From the NCBI RefSeq assembly GCF_003626695.1, contig NZ_RBAH01000024.1, positions 1-64,000 of the forward strand: a DNA stretch of 64,000 nt. The letters run 5' to 3'. The notes below the pieces were generated by a model that saw nothing but the letters and a program-made list of their open reading frames with translations, was not told where the DNA came from and made no database searches. This DNA comes from Paenibacillus ginsengarvi. GTDB lineage: Bacteria > Bacillota > Bacilli > Paenibacillales > NBRC-103111. Every line of letters begins with the position of its first letter. Position 1 is the first letter of the stretch. The position numbers were made by a program, and so were the translations under genes. Positions 26,074 to 35,324 of the stretch are shown here, one piece after another.

Positions 26074-26149
26074 TTTAAATAGACACCTCTCTCATGATAT
26101 TCGTCATTTGGTTATTCTCAATAATATAGACGTAAGCCAATGACGAAAT

Positions 26150-27106
26150 TCATTGGTCCATTCGCTCAGGCAGCCCAAATCGCGAAAATAATGGCGTATG
26201 AATGAAGTTTTGAACGTGCAGGATTTGATTTTCTTTGGTTTCGATGACGTGGATGCCCCAGGGTACCAGGCCAGAGCCCTCTTTGCCCGGCATATACTGG
26301 GCCAACGCCGGATAACCGCCATTCACCGTAATGGGCACCAATCGCGAACCTTCGCAATGCCAGCGAGTAAGCGAATAGAAGGCGGACAAATCTTCCTTGC
26401 CGCGGATCCACATCTCGAAGGGCGGCATCGACATGCAGCCTTCCTCGTGGAACAACGCGACGAGCGCAGCAATATCGAATTGCTCGAAGGCCTCCACATA
26501 CCGGGACAGCAGCTGCTGCTCCGGTTGAACGTCCATGCTGCTGAGCTCATCCGAGCGAAGCTGCGCCCGGTCCATCGTCTCTCGGGCTCTTTGCAAGGCG
26601 CTGTTCACCGCTGCCGGCGACATCGCCAACGTTTCCGCGATCTGCTTGGAGGACCATTCAAATACATCCTTCAAAATGAGTACCGCGCGCTGCCGCGGAG
26701 GCAAGGTCTGCAGGAGAGCGATGAAGCACAGCCGAAGGGTATCTCTGCGGACGAGCCGATCCTCCGGATTGCCCCCAAAGTCGGGAGACGGCCAGATCCA
26801 GGCAGAGTCCGGCAGCGTGTCGCGCGGCTCGACGATGGCAACGGCCGGGTCGAACAGGTCAACGGGAAGCGCGCGGCGTTTAGATTGTCTCAGCTTGTCC
26901 AAGCACAGGTTGGAGGCAATCCGATAGACCCAAGTTTTGAACGAGGAATCCTGTCTGAACGTGCTCCAGCTCTGCCAGACCCGAATACTCGTCTCCTGAA
27001 CGGCATCGTCCGCATCGTCCATGGAGCCTAACATTCGGTAACAGAACGAGGTTAAGCCCGGCTTCATACTTGCAAATAATGGTTCGTCAAATGCGGTCTC
27101 GTTCAT
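26150..27106 (-). CDS. ECF sigma factor with C-terminal SnoaL-like domain
   Basis: A 318-residue sigma-70-type factor; ATG 27106, GGGAGG five bases upstream. Region 2 spans residues 10-80 (GSMDDADDAVQETSIRVWQS, WVYRIASNLCLDKL). Region 4 spans about 130-185 (LPPRQRAVLILKDVFEWSSK, MSPAAVNSALQRAR). Residues 195-315 are a SnoaL/NTF2-like domain (YVEAFEQFDIAALVALFHEE, PFEMWIRGKEDLSAFY), as in ECF41/ECF56/SigJ-type factors that lack a classical anti-sigma and are controlled by their own tail. This is a known architecture, unlike the sigma-SBP fusion at 12071. It is transcribed from the promoter at 27148 together with the SRPBCC gene. Confidence 0.9.
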   Translation of the reverse strand: MNETAFDEPLFASMKPGLTSFCYRMLGSMDDADDAVQETSIRVWQSWSTFRQDSSFKTWVYRIASNLCLDKLRQSKRRALPVDLFDPAVAIVEPRDTLPDSAWIWPSPDFGGNPEDRLVRRDTLRLCFIALLQTLPPRQRAVLILKDVFEWSSKQIAETLAMSPAAVNSALQRARETMDRAQLRSDELSSMDVQPEQQLLSRYVEAFEQFDIAALVALFHEEGCMSMPPFEMWIRGKEDLSAFYSLTRWHCEGSRLVPITVNGGYPALAQYMPGKEGSGLVPWGIHVIETKENQILHVQNFIHTPLFSRFGLPERMDQ

Positions 27107-27147
27107 CGTGGCCTCCCTTAACGATCTCCCCGAAGGGCGGTACCTTT

Positions 27148-27176
27148 ATTATATGCAATGAAGCGGACAGCCTCAA
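27148..27176 (-). promoter_or_regulatory. Sigma-A-type promoter of the ECF sigma / SRPBCC operon
   Basis: Minus-strand TTGAGG (27176-27171), 17-base spacer, TATAAT (27153-27148), about 40 bp upstream of the start codon. Confidence 0.6.
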
Positions 27177-27194
27177 TCCGAAAAAATAGGCAGG

Positions 27195-27291
27195 ATTATG
27201 GGTTCATTTATCATGGGCCTCCAAGGACTTGGACGGCCATATGTGGGCGATCAACTTCATGAACAATACTGCGTCGGAAGGCCAGGGATAA
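27195..27291 (+). pseudogene. VOC family protein, C-terminal remnant
   Basis: The plus strand repeats the end of the VOC gene at 25152: after a frameshift near 27225 it reads DLDGHMWAINFMNNTASEGQ then a stop, against DLDGHLWAINSMNMDAAQG in the intact gene. Upstream DNA (TTCATTTATCATGGG) also matches. Only about 32 codons survive. It marks a second, nearly deleted VOC paralogue on the other side of the ECF sigma gene. Confidence 0.75.
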
Positions 27292-27414
27292 CGAAGAGCA
27301 TCAACGATAAAATATAAATCCAAAGACGGTGAGCACATATGCCCGGCAATTTCATCGTTCTCGCACAACAATCGTTTCGAGTGGTCTCCACTTTCTCGCT
27401 TAAAAATACTTCGG

Positions 27415-27588
27415 TCACCCATTCGCAAGCATGCCGAGAATTTGCAGGATTTCAAGATTGCACGGATACCGGATTGCATGGGTAGCAATTCTCGTCATTC
27501 CCACCTCGATTTCCTTCTGTTTTTTTATAAGTTCCCTTTCTCTCGCAGTAAAAAAGAAATTCGGATTTAATCCGAATTGAGACACCAT
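27415..27588 (-). CDS. Possible 57-residue protein or remnant
   Basis: The frame MVSQFGLNPNFFFTARER continues to EVGMTRIATHAIRYP and ends LQILGMLANG. Composition is protein-like, but the ribosome site (AAGGAAGG) is 14 bases away, and a 10-bp-arm palindrome (AATTCGGATT/AATCCGAATT, 27558-27578) lies inside it. No family is recognised. The surrounding 27292-27726 contains nothing else recognisable except the G-tract. Confidence 0.25.
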   Translation of the reverse strand: MVSQFGLNPNFFFTARERELIKKQKEIEVGMTRIATHAIRYPCNLEILQILGMLANG

Positions 27589-27681
27589 TTCGAAAAAACG
27601 CGCCTTCCTTGGTTTTCGCTACCCTTTGTTTATCGATTGGGCAGGACAATTGCAACTTTCCAATGTTTGGAAACGTATATA

Positions 27682-27695
27682 GGGGGGGGGGGGGG
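27682..27695. repeat. Run of 14 G
   Basis: An uninterrupted plus-strand poly-G tract, 31 bp upstream of the start of the small surface-protein gene. Such tracts slip during replication and can vary gene expression; they are also frequent assembly or sequencing artefacts. Confidence 0.95.
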
Positions 27696-27726
27696 CTGCA
27701 GACCGAAGAAATGCGAAGTGATCCTA

Positions 27727-28179
27727 ATGAAATATAAAACAGGGGCTTTGATTATTATTTTGCTGCTCATCGTAGCAGTTGGAATCATGTACCAAAATAA
27801 TAAGACAAAAACGCCATACGTTAAGCAGTTTCCGTTTTCTGTAAAAATCGAATCAGTGGATTCGATCGGCATAAACGAAGAATTGTCCGTGGTAGCAGTG
27901 ATTAGAAATACAACTGACCAAACTCACATGATTCAACATGGCATTACAGTATTTAAATTTTTGGTGTTTGACATTAATGGAAAGCTACTAAATACTTCTA
28001 AACGACCATCTGTTATGAAAGATACTACCGTGGAAGCCAGCGGTACCATAGAAGAGAAGTTCAGTTACATCTTTAAGGAACCCGGAATTTACTATGTAGA
28101 AGCAATCGCTGATATTTCCGTTTCAAATGGAGAACCGTATCAATTAACAACGGATAAAAAGAAAGTTACAATAAAATGA
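27727..28179 (+). CDS. Membrane-anchored small beta-sandwich protein
   Basis: A 150-residue protein from ATG 27727, chosen because the N-terminal membrane anchor (KTGALIIILLLIVAVGIMYQ) begins here; the ribosome site is poor. Residues 30-150 form an extracellular beta-rich domain with the pattern NEELSVVAVIRNTTDQ, VFKFLVFDINGKLL and EPGIYYVEAIADISV, resembling BsuPI-type intracellular-protease-inhibitor or immunoglobulin-like domains. Function unknown. Codon use is more AT-rich than its neighbours. A poly-G tract lies upstream and a terminator follows. Confidence 0.7.
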   Translation: MKYKTGALIIILLLIVAVGIMYQNNKTKTPYVKQFPFSVKIESVDSIGINEELSVVAVIRNTTDQTHMIQHGITVFKFLVFDINGKLLNTSKRPSVMKDTTVEASGTIEEKFSYIFKEPGIYYVEAIADISVSNGEPYQLTTDKKKVTIK

Positions 28180-28292
28180 AATAAGGCGCACTGGACCTAC
28201 TTTTATGACTCGAAGGCTGCATCGTGTAGAGAGACCGCAACACCGGGCAGGTGGACATCGGTCCAATCGTGTAAACACCTAAACACCGCAAC

Positions 28293-28348
28293 AAACCACA
28301 ACCCCCATGCCGTTGTTATCGGACGGCCGGAGGTTGTGGTTTCGTTTT
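28293..28348 (+). terminator. Hairpin terminator between convergent genes
   Basis: Arms AAACCACAACC and GGTTGTGGTTT (perfect 11 bp) followed by CGTTTT on the plus strand. It ends the small surface-protein gene and may act weakly for the giant lyase gene arriving from the other side. Confidence 0.6.
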
Positions 28349-28422
28349 GACGGCTTTATTTGCGCGCCGCCAACGTTTCTTCTATTTTTTGTTCGTCGCC
28401 TCTCTCGGCGATGCGAGGAAGG

Positions 28423-30338
28423 TTAAAATCCGCTGGCCCGCAGCGCGTCAAACCGGACCCAAATGTTCTGCGAATCCGGGTTTTTCTCCCCTGTCGCCCG
28501 TATTTCAATCGTATGCGCACCAAGCGGCAAAACGCCCGTATCGAACACGACGTACTGGATTTGTGCAGTGCCTCGCCTCATAAAATCATACGTCGTCCGG
28601 TAAATGCCATCCACATAAATGTCGCCCAAACCGCCGTTGGGCGCCAACGTTCCGAGCACCTTTGCCCGCGTCCCATAAAACGGCACCCGCGCGGTCGCGC
28701 CTTTCGCCGTGCCGATCCATTCGCTGCCGCCGTACAGGCTGGCGCTCGTCGTCGTCGTTCCGGAGCCGGAATACATCACGAACGGACTCGTATTGTCGAT
28801 CGCCGCCAAGTTGCGCGGGATGATTGCAATCCGCTCCGACGCCGCGGACACGTTGCCGGCGCCGTCGATCACGTATGCCACGTACAGGCCGGAGGCGAAA
28901 TCGGTCGTGTCCAGCGCGGCCGCGATTCCCGCCGCAGCCGTCGCCCGCGCGCCGTACACCGCCCCGCCAACCGTGACGACGGACGCCGCTTCAATCGCCG
29001 TCCGCGTCGCCGCCGTACCGGCCGGGACAAGATGCAGCACCCCGTCGCGCGACATCGTCGCCGACACCGGGTCGCCGATCGCCGCCGCCCCGTACGTCAC
29101 GCCGGACAAAACCGGCACCGGCGACCGTTGCAGCGTCACGTCGACGGACGTTGTCTGTCCGTTCTCCACGACGAATACGTCAGACAAACCGTCCACGTAA
29201 TCCAGCTTCGTCGCGGCAAGCTGCCAGCTTCCGCCCGGCGCGTTCGCGATCGTGTAGCGGCCGTCTCCATCCGTTGTCGCCGCTGCGACTTCCGCTTGCC
29301 CGACAAGCCGCACGACCGCTCCGGTCAACGGAGCGCCCTCCTCGTCGTACACAGTCCCCGTTACAGTGCCGATCGACTCGTATCCGTTGACCAGAAGCGC
29401 GTCGAACCGAATCCAGTTGTTCAGCGAGTTTGCCCCGATTTCTCCCTTGGACACGATGTTCACCGTATGTGCGCCAAGCGGCAAAAGCCCTGTGTCGAAT
29501 ACAACCGCCTGGTATTGCGCGGTGCCGCGCTTGACGAAGTCGTAAGTCGTCCGGTAAGCGCCGTCCACGTAAATGTCCGCCAAGCCGCCGTTCGAAGCCC
29601 TTGTGGCGAGCACTTGCCCCCGCGTCCCGTAAAACGGCACCCGCGCGGTCGCGCCTTTCGCAGTGCCGATCCATTCGCTGCCGCCGTACAGGAGGCTGGC
29701 GCTCGTCGTCGTCGTCCCGGAGCCGGAATACATCACGAACGGACTCGTATTGTCGATCGCCGACAGGCTGCGCGGGATGATTGCAATCCGTTCTGACGCC
29801 GCGGACACGTTGCCAGCGCCGTCGATCGCGTATGCCACGTACAGGCCGGAGGCGAAATCGGTCGTGTCCAGCGCGACCGCGATTCCCGCCGCAGCCGTCG
29901 CCCGCGCGCCGTACACCGCCCCGCCGACCGTGACGACGGACGCCGCTTCGATCGCCGCCTGCGTCGCCGCCGTTCCGGCCGGGACGAGGTGCAACACCCC
30001 GCCACGCGACATCGTCGCCGACACCGGGTCACCGATCGCCGCCGCCCCGTACGTCACACCGGACAAAATCGGCACCGGCGACCGTTGCAGCGTCACGTCG
30101 ACGGACGTTGTCTGCCTCGTTGTCACTTCGAATACGTTAGACAGCCCGTCAAAATAATCCAGCTTCGTCACCGCAAGCTGCCAGCTCCCGTTCGGCACTT
30201 CTGCAATCGCGAAGCGGCCGTCTTCGTCCGTCGTCGCAGCGACTTCCGCTTGCCCGACGAACCGCAAGACCGCTCCGGCCAAAGGAGCGCCGCCTGCACC
30301 GTATACGGTCCCTGTTACAGTGCCGATCGGCTCGAATT
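28423..30338 (-). repeat. Tandem duplication inside the giant lyase gene
   Basis: Two adjacent units of about 955-965 bp (29373-30338 and 28423-29372) encode nearly the same 320 residues. Both have IGTVTGTVY, TSVDVTLQRSPVP, LSGVTYGAAAIGDPVSATMS, TSPFVMYSGSGTTTTSASL, a YGGSEWIGTAKGATARVPFY block and RFDAL. Long stretches are identical at the DNA level. One copy has an extra leucine codon (SLLYGG against SLYGG). The similarity indicates a recent unequal-crossover duplication or gene conversion. Confidence 0.9.
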
Positions 30339-33300
30339 CGCGGGCATCCCGGTAAGCCGTCACCGTGTAGACGGCGGAACTGCCGTCCGAAGCGGAAACG
30401 GCGAGCGACAGCGGATTGGCGCCGGGCTGGAGGGCGAGCGGGATCGTCGCCCCGCTGCCGTACGTTTGCCCGCCAACCGTGATGACGGCGTCGGGCCGGT
30501 ACGTCTGTGCCGTGACCGTCAGCGCGGACACGTCCTCGCCTACCAGCACGGCGTAGTCGTGCGTCTCCGGCGCAAACGGTGGGCTCAGCGTGCCCGGGCC
30601 GACCGCAAGCCCACTCAGCGCGGCGGCGGATGCGATCCGCTGCTCCGCGGCCGCGTGCCGGTACCCCGTCGCCTGCACGACGATCCAGGCCGCGCCTTCT
30701 CCGGCCGGCAGCGCATCCGCAGCGAAGGCGATGCTGCCCGGCGAGACGGTATATTGGCCGCTCGCCAGCGGGACGCTGGCAACCGTCACGCCGGATATCT
30801 CGCTCCGCCATGCGGCGGAATCGGCGAACGTCATGGCGAACGCCTGCCCGGGATAGATCGGCCCGGCCGCCGCCTGTAAAGCCGGAGCGTCGGGCAGCGA
30901 CTCCTTGATTTCCAACTGGATCAGCCCGAATTTGTAGTTGCTGGAGCTTGCATTTTTCCCGTCGCCCACCAGTGCGATCCGGTGCGTGCCCGCCGTTAAC
31001 GGCATCGTCCCGATCGTCTCGAACGCGGTGCTCGCTCCGCCGATGCTGCTGTAGAAGTCGTAGGTCATGAGTTCCGTGCCGTCGACGCTAACCTTGTACT
31101 TCCCGTAGCTGCCCGCCTTGAACGGTTTGATCCCGATGGCGTACGCGGCGTCCTCCGCCACCTCGAAGTCGAACGAAATGCCTTGTCCGGCCGCATTCGC
31201 CTCAAGCTGCACCGTATTCGAATCGGTAACGTACAGCGTCGGCACCGTCTGCTCCGCGATGTTCAGATCGACGATATTGTACGTTTGCAGCGACCGGGAC
31301 TGCGACGACATGACAACGCTTGCCGTCTTCGTCACTCCGTTCAACGTCACCTCGACGCTAACCGTAGCGGTTCCGTCACCGACCGCCGTGACGTTTCCGC
31401 TTGCGTCGACCACCAGGACGTCAGGATCGCTGCTCGTAAAAACCGTTTCTCCCGCGGACAACACCGCGGGACTGCCGTCCCGGTTCACCCCGTACACGGC
31501 CAGCGAAACCGTCTCGCCTTTCGGCAAATCCCGCTGCGGCGCTTCCACCGTGACGGCTGGCAGCGGATTGCGGTCCAGCGCTTCCACGTTGGCGATTTTG
31601 AACGTATGCGCGCCGGTCCAGCTTTTCGCCGGATAAAACATCATCTGCGACGTCCCGTCCGCTTTCAGCTCGAATCCGGGATCGTATTCGGCCAGGACGA
31701 TCGCCGTTTGTCCCGCTACACTGCGGATGTCCCCGATTTTGTAACCGTTTGTTGTGCCATCCGGATGCGTCACGATGACATACTTCCCTTTCAGCGTGGC
31801 GGCTTCCGCCGGATCGATCGGCGTATTCGTCACGATCGCGTCGTACGGTTCGCCGTTTGCTTTGCGTTTCGTGCCGGTAATCGTCCCGGTGATAGAGCCT
31901 TGCGCGCTGATCTCCTTGCTTCCCTTCTTCAGTTCGGTCCCGCCGACGAGGTACATGTTCTGTACGACGCCGTCCTCCACCCGGATAAAGCCCATCTCAC
32001 CGCGCATCGTAATATCTCCGACAACAAGCGGCTGATCCGGGTGCTCCGGCAAGCTGAGCAAGTAGTCCGTGATATCGCCGTACGTCACCTTAACCGCCAC
32101 TGCGCCTTCCGGCGCCTGGCTTGGCTCCAGCCGTTTGATCGAATCGATCTTCGACCCGGCAGCGCCCGTATACGGCTCCAACGCCGTCACGAACGTGCTG
32201 TTCAAGTTGGCTCCATCCCGTCTCAACACCAGCTTCGGCATGTCGTATTGGACCGCTTCGTCGTTCGTGTCCTTGCTTTTCCCGGACAGCCGTGTGGAGC
32301 GGATGGAAGGAGAGCGGGCCAAGTAAAGCTCGTTGCTTCCTTCCTCCAACAAACCGGTAATTTTCAGGCTTGCTTTGTCCGCGCCATTGTCGGATGTCTT
32401 CAGCGTCACTTCGTACTTGTCGCCCGACAGTTCGGCCTTCTGCACATCGTTCACATAAATGTAGGCGGGATAGTTCCCTGCCGCCGTGCCGCTCTCGTTG
32501 AATGTTTCGGCCTCGTGCACTTCCGTCCCCGGCGGCAGCAAATATGGGCCATACGACTCGAGCGGCAAATCCGTCTCGAATTCGGCATCGCGGTTCGCGT
32601 CGCCCTGCAGCGTGTACTCATGGCGGCTGCCACCCTTCACGCGGAACAGATCGAGCACGTAGCCTTCGCCGCCATTCCCGCCAGCGAACGGAACGAACCA
32701 CGGCTCCCGGCTGTACGTTTCCGTCTCCGCGTAAGCGTTTTCTTCGCTTGCCCGCATCGCCTGGAACGTGCCGACGGAAGCGAAGGCCTCAATCGCCCCG
32801 CCGTCTTTGCCCGCGCCGGCCGTGGTCATGTTTTTACCGTTGACGACGACGGTGTTGTGACCAAGCGTGGACAGCGTGAAATAGCGGTATTTCGTATACG
32901 TGTACCCGAGATCGGGCAGCAATTCCTGGCCCTGCGCGTACAAATTCAAGTTCAACGGATCGTAGTGTGTATGCCCGGACTTCGGCGTAAACTCCAGGTA
33001 AAGCTGTGTCCGGTCCGCGCCCGTTCCGCCGGACAGGCGGCCGATGCCGGCATTGGGCAGCAGCATAGAGCCGACGTCCGACCGCGGCGCCTTCGCTTTG
33101 TCCGACGCCCACGAATCCTGGACAGGTAGCAGTTGGCCGTTCGGGAAGGAAAGCAGGTTCGGGATTTCCTTCGCCTTGCCGATGATCGGAAAATCGTTAT
33201 ACATATCCAAATTGTCGAAATGCAGTCCCGAACGCGGTGAAACGTACCCGGTCGGGTCGCTGTACCCTTGCAACTGCCCGATTGCCAAATTCAGACCGTC

Positions 33301-35271
33301 GGTCGACTGCACGTGGTAAGAGGGCGCCACTTCGTACCAGAAGCCGTCGGACATATACCGCCTGTCGACGTATTCCCGCATCCATTCCACCACGTTATGA
33401 ATGTAGTCAGACTGCCCAATCGCCTTGCCGGCGTCGATCAGGCCGAGCCATTGGGTATAGTCCATATTGCCGAGCGTCGTCGGATAGCTGAGCGCATAAT
33501 CGACGGACGGCATCACTACTTGCTCGACCAGCTTCTTCTCGACGTCTTCCCCGACTTCCTGGCTCAGCACTTGCAGGGCGTCCGTCTTCTTCACTTCCAT
33601 GTAGGCTTGCAGGAGCGGGCGCAGATTGTTCAGGTCGGATACCGACCAGCGGCTCCACATGCCGCCCCAATAGTTGAACGGCGGGCCGGAGGTGATGTTG
33701 ATCGGATAGTTGTACCAGTTATAATCGGTCGTCGGCACGTAGCCTTCGTACACTTGCGCGAACCGGTACAGCAGTCTTGCCGCTCCGAGCGGATCGGTTT
33801 TGGCGATCGCTTGCGTCTGGTTGAGTGTATACGCTTTTTGCAAATACCACAGATGCGCGGACAAGAAGTACCGTTTGCCTCCCGCGTCTTGGTAGTACGG
33901 GTATTCCAGCGTTTCCCCTTTCCGGTTGACGGCGGTCACCGTGCCGGATTCCGGATACTGCGCGTTCGGATACGCCGTGCCGGTTTTAGGCGCAACCATG
34001 CTTTTGCCGTCGGCGGACAGCGTATACAACCCGTCCGGATTCAGCTCCGGCATTTCCGGCAAGCCGGCGAAGCGGAAGCCGACCCGATCCGGGATCAATT
34101 CGAGTATGTTCGCGACGGCCGCCGAGGCGGGGGCCGGCGTTACCGCCGCGACATCACCGGCAGGCGGCGCCTGCTCCGCCGCCGCAATACCCGCCGCGAT
34201 CATGCCGTTCCGGTCGAACGTCAGTACGGCGAACCGACAATCGGCCGGATCGTCTTCGCAGGCCAGTATTTGCAACTGGTACATGCCGTCGCGAAGCGGC
34301 CCGGGATGCGAGAAGGTCAGCACGCTGCGGCTTCCTTCCCAAGCGGTCTGAACGTCGTCGAGCGTCGTCACGTTGCCGAGCGGATCTATCCATTTCAGCT
34401 CAAAGACAGTATCAATCGGTTCCAGACCGGTACCATCAAAGGACAACCGCTTCGTCGCAAAACCGGTATAGTCGAGCTCCGGTTCGAGTTGCGTCCAAGC
34501 AACGCCCTGCGTCGTTCGTTCGAAAAAGACGGAGCCGAGCCGCCCTTCGTCCACGACATTGGCCGGCACCTTTACAGCCCCCGACGTATCCCAGAAGCTC
34601 GACGTGCGGATCGGTACCCAGGAGGAGAGCGGCTTTGTATTCAGATGATGCAAGTGGATGATATTCATCCGCCATTCTGCGCCCGGCGAGACGACGGCGG
34701 ACCCGAAGGCGGATAACGGAATGGCCGCTTCGACCGTAAAGACACCGCCCGCCAACGACGTTTTATGGGAGAAGGCGCCGATTTTCACCCTTTGCGGGTC
34801 TACACCGTCGGGCGTCTGGTTCCAGCCCGTCGTGAACGTCCTTCCCGAAGGAGTGACCGGGATGGCCGCCGCATAATGCAGCCCGCCTGCCGTCTGCGGA
34901 CTGATCACGATCTCGATCCGTTCCAGTACGTCCTTTTCTTCCTCGTCAAACGTTCCTCCTATGTAGAGATTCGTCTCGTCGAAGGCCGCCTTGTAGGCGA
35001 TGCCGCCAGTCGCCGGCTCGTTGTAATAAGCCGTGCGGAAATCGTCCAGCGGCGCGGCGCCGCTCCATGCCGCCTCATCCAATTTTCCATCGATGACGGG
35101 AGCGGCGGTCCATGCGGGAATTACATTCCATTTATTCGTATACACCTCGATCGGAGCTTCACCTTCCTCAGCAATCGTTTGTCCGGCGGCCGATGTCCGA
35201 TTTCCCGGGCCCAGCAAACCGTACGGCACAATCATCATCAACGCCACGGTCCAGACCATCCATCTGCGCAA
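28423..35271 (-). CDS. Giant secreted heparinase II/III-like polysaccharide lyase, multimodular
   Basis: A 2,282-residue protein. TTG 35271 is chosen because GAGGAGGA lies upstream and the signal peptide (MRRWMVWTVALMMIVPYGLL) starts there; longer frames overlap the oxidoreductase gene. Modules in approximate order: CBM9-like (APVIDGKLDEAAW, 45-230); alpha/alpha-toroid (about 440-700); heparinase II/III-type beta domain (HTHYDPLNLNLYAQG, LGHNTVVVNGKNM; about 730-960); Big_2-like (about 1240-1320); a carbohydrate-binding-like beta-sandwich (about 1330-1455); Shr/DUF1533-like (about 1465-1550); cadherin-like (about 1555-1640); then two copies of a 320-residue unit (carboxypeptidase-regulatory-like domain plus beta-sandwich). 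No S-layer or sortase anchor is seen at the end. Probably cleaves an acidic polysaccharide; last gene of the GntR-SBP/SBP/oxidoreductase operon. Confidence 0.88.
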   Translation of the reverse strand: MRRWMVWTVALMMIVPYGLLGPGNRTSAAGQTIAEEGEAPIEVYTNKWNVIPAWTAAPVIDGKLDEAAWSGAAPLDDFRTAYYNEPATGGIAYKAAFDETNLYIGGTFDEEEKDVLERIEIVISPQTAGGLHYAAAIPVTPSGRTFTTGWNQTPDGVDPQRVKIGAFSHKTSLAGGVFTVEAAIPLSAFGSAVVSPGAEWRMNIIHLHHLNTKPLSSWVPIRTSSFWDTSGAVKVPANVVDEGRLGSVFFERTTQGVAWTQLEPELDYTGFATKRLSFDGTGLEPIDTVFELKWIDPLGNVTTLDDVQTAWEGSRSVLTFSHPGPLRDGMYQLQILACEDDPADCRFAVLTFDRNGMIAAGIAAAEQAPPAGDVAAVTPAPASAAVANILELIPDRVGFRFAGLPEMPELNPDGLYTLSADGKSMVAPKTGTAYPNAQYPESGTVTAVNRKGETLEYPYYQDAGGKRYFLSAHLWYLQKAYTLNQTQAIAKTDPLGAARLLYRFAQVYEGYVPTTDYNWYNYPINITSGPPFNYWGGMWSRWSVSDLNNLRPLLQAYMEVKKTDALQVLSQEVGEDVEKKLVEQVVMPSVDYALSYPTTLGNMDYTQWLGLIDAGKAIGQSDYIHNVVEWMREYVDRRYMSDGFWYEVAPSYHVQSTDGLNLAIGQLQGYSDPTGYVSPRSGLHFDNLDMYNDFPIIGKAKEIPNLLSFPNGQLLPVQDSWASDKAKAPRSDVGSMLLPNAGIGRLSGGTGADRTQLYLEFTPKSGHTHYDPLNLNLYAQGQELLPDLGYTYTKYRYFTLSTLGHNTVVVNGKNMTTAGAGKDGGAIEAFASVGTFQAMRASEENAYAETETYSREPWFVPFAGGNGGEGYVLDLFRVKGGSRHEYTLQGDANRDAEFETDLPLESYGPYLLPPGTEVHEAETFNESGTAAGNYPAYIYVNDVQKAELSGDKYEVTLKTSDNGADKASLKITGLLEEGSNELYLARSPSIRSTRLSGKSKDTNDEAVQYDMPKLVLRRDGANLNSTFVTALEPYTGAAGSKIDSIKRLEPSQAPEGAVAVKVTYGDITDYLLSLPEHPDQPLVVGDITMRGEMGFIRVEDGVVQNMYLVGGTELKKGSKEISAQGSITGTITGTKRKANGEPYDAIVTNTPIDPAEAATLKGKYVIVTHPDGTTNGYKIGDIRSVAGQTAIVLAEYDPGFELKADGTSQMMFYPAKSWTGAHTFKIANVEALDRNPLPAVTVEAPQRDLPKGETVSLAVYGVNRDGSPAVLSAGETVFTSSDPDVLVVDASGNVTAVGDGTATVSVEVTLNGVTKTASVVMSSQSRSLQTYNIVDLNIAEQTVPTLYVTDSNTVQLEANAAGQGISFDFEVAEDAAYAIGIKPFKAGSYGKYKVSVDGTELMTYDFYSSIGGASTAFETIGTMPLTAGTHRIALVGDGKNASSSNYKFGLIQLEIKESLPDAPALQAAAGPIYPGQAFAMTFADSAAWRSEISGVTVASVPLASGQYTVSPGSIAFAADALPAGEGAAWIVVQATGYRHAAAEQRIASAAALSGLAVGPGTLSPPFAPETHDYAVLVGEDVSALTVTAQTYRPDAVITVGGQTYGSGATIPLALQPGANPLSLAVSASDGSSAVYTVTAYRDAREFEPIGTVTGTVYGAGGAPLAGAVLRFVGQAEVAATTDEDGRFAIAEVPNGSWQLAVTKLDYFDGLSNVFEVTTRQTTSVDVTLQRSPVPILSGVTYGAAAIGDPVSATMSRGGVLHLVPAGTAATQAAIEAASVVTVGGAVYGARATAAAGIAVALDTTDFASGLYVAYAIDGAGNVSAASERIAIIPRSLSAIDNTSPFVMYSGSGTTTTSASLLYGGSEWIGTAKGATARVPFYGTRGQVLATRASNGGLADIYVDGAYRTTYDFVKRGTAQYQAVVFDTGLLPLGAHTVNIVSKGEIGANSLNNWIRFDALLVNGYESIGTVTGTVYDEEGAPLTGAVVRLVGQAEVAAATTDGDGRYTIANAPGGSWQLAATKLDYVDGLSDVFVVENGQTTSVDVTLQRSPVPVLSGVTYGAAAIGDPVSATMSRDGVLHLVPAGTAATRTAIEAASVVTVGGAVYGARATAAAGIAAALDTTDFASGLYVAYVIDGAGNVSAASERIAIIPRNLAAIDNTSPFVMYSGSGTTTTSASLYGGSEWIGTAKGATARVPFYGTRAKVLGTLAPNGGLGDIYVDGIYRTTYDFMRRGTAQIQYVVFDTGVLPLGAHTIEIRATGEKNPDSQNIWVRFDALRASGF

Positions 35272-35324
35272 TTGCCATTCCTCCTCGAATACGTTTATCT
35301 TCGAGCGTCTGCGGCTAGCCAACA

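Noticed and set aside
28360-29796. 478-codon plus-strand frame across the tandem repeat
   Set aside because: Shadow frame; internal repetition simply mirrors the duplicated lyase units.
31183-33129. 648-codon plus-strand frame inside the giant lyase gene
   Set aside because: Very arginine/histidine-rich shadow of the GC-rich lyase coding strand; no domains, no start site.
33268-34716. 482-codon plus-strand frame
   Set aside because: Shadow of the lyase gene with low-complexity, charged composition.
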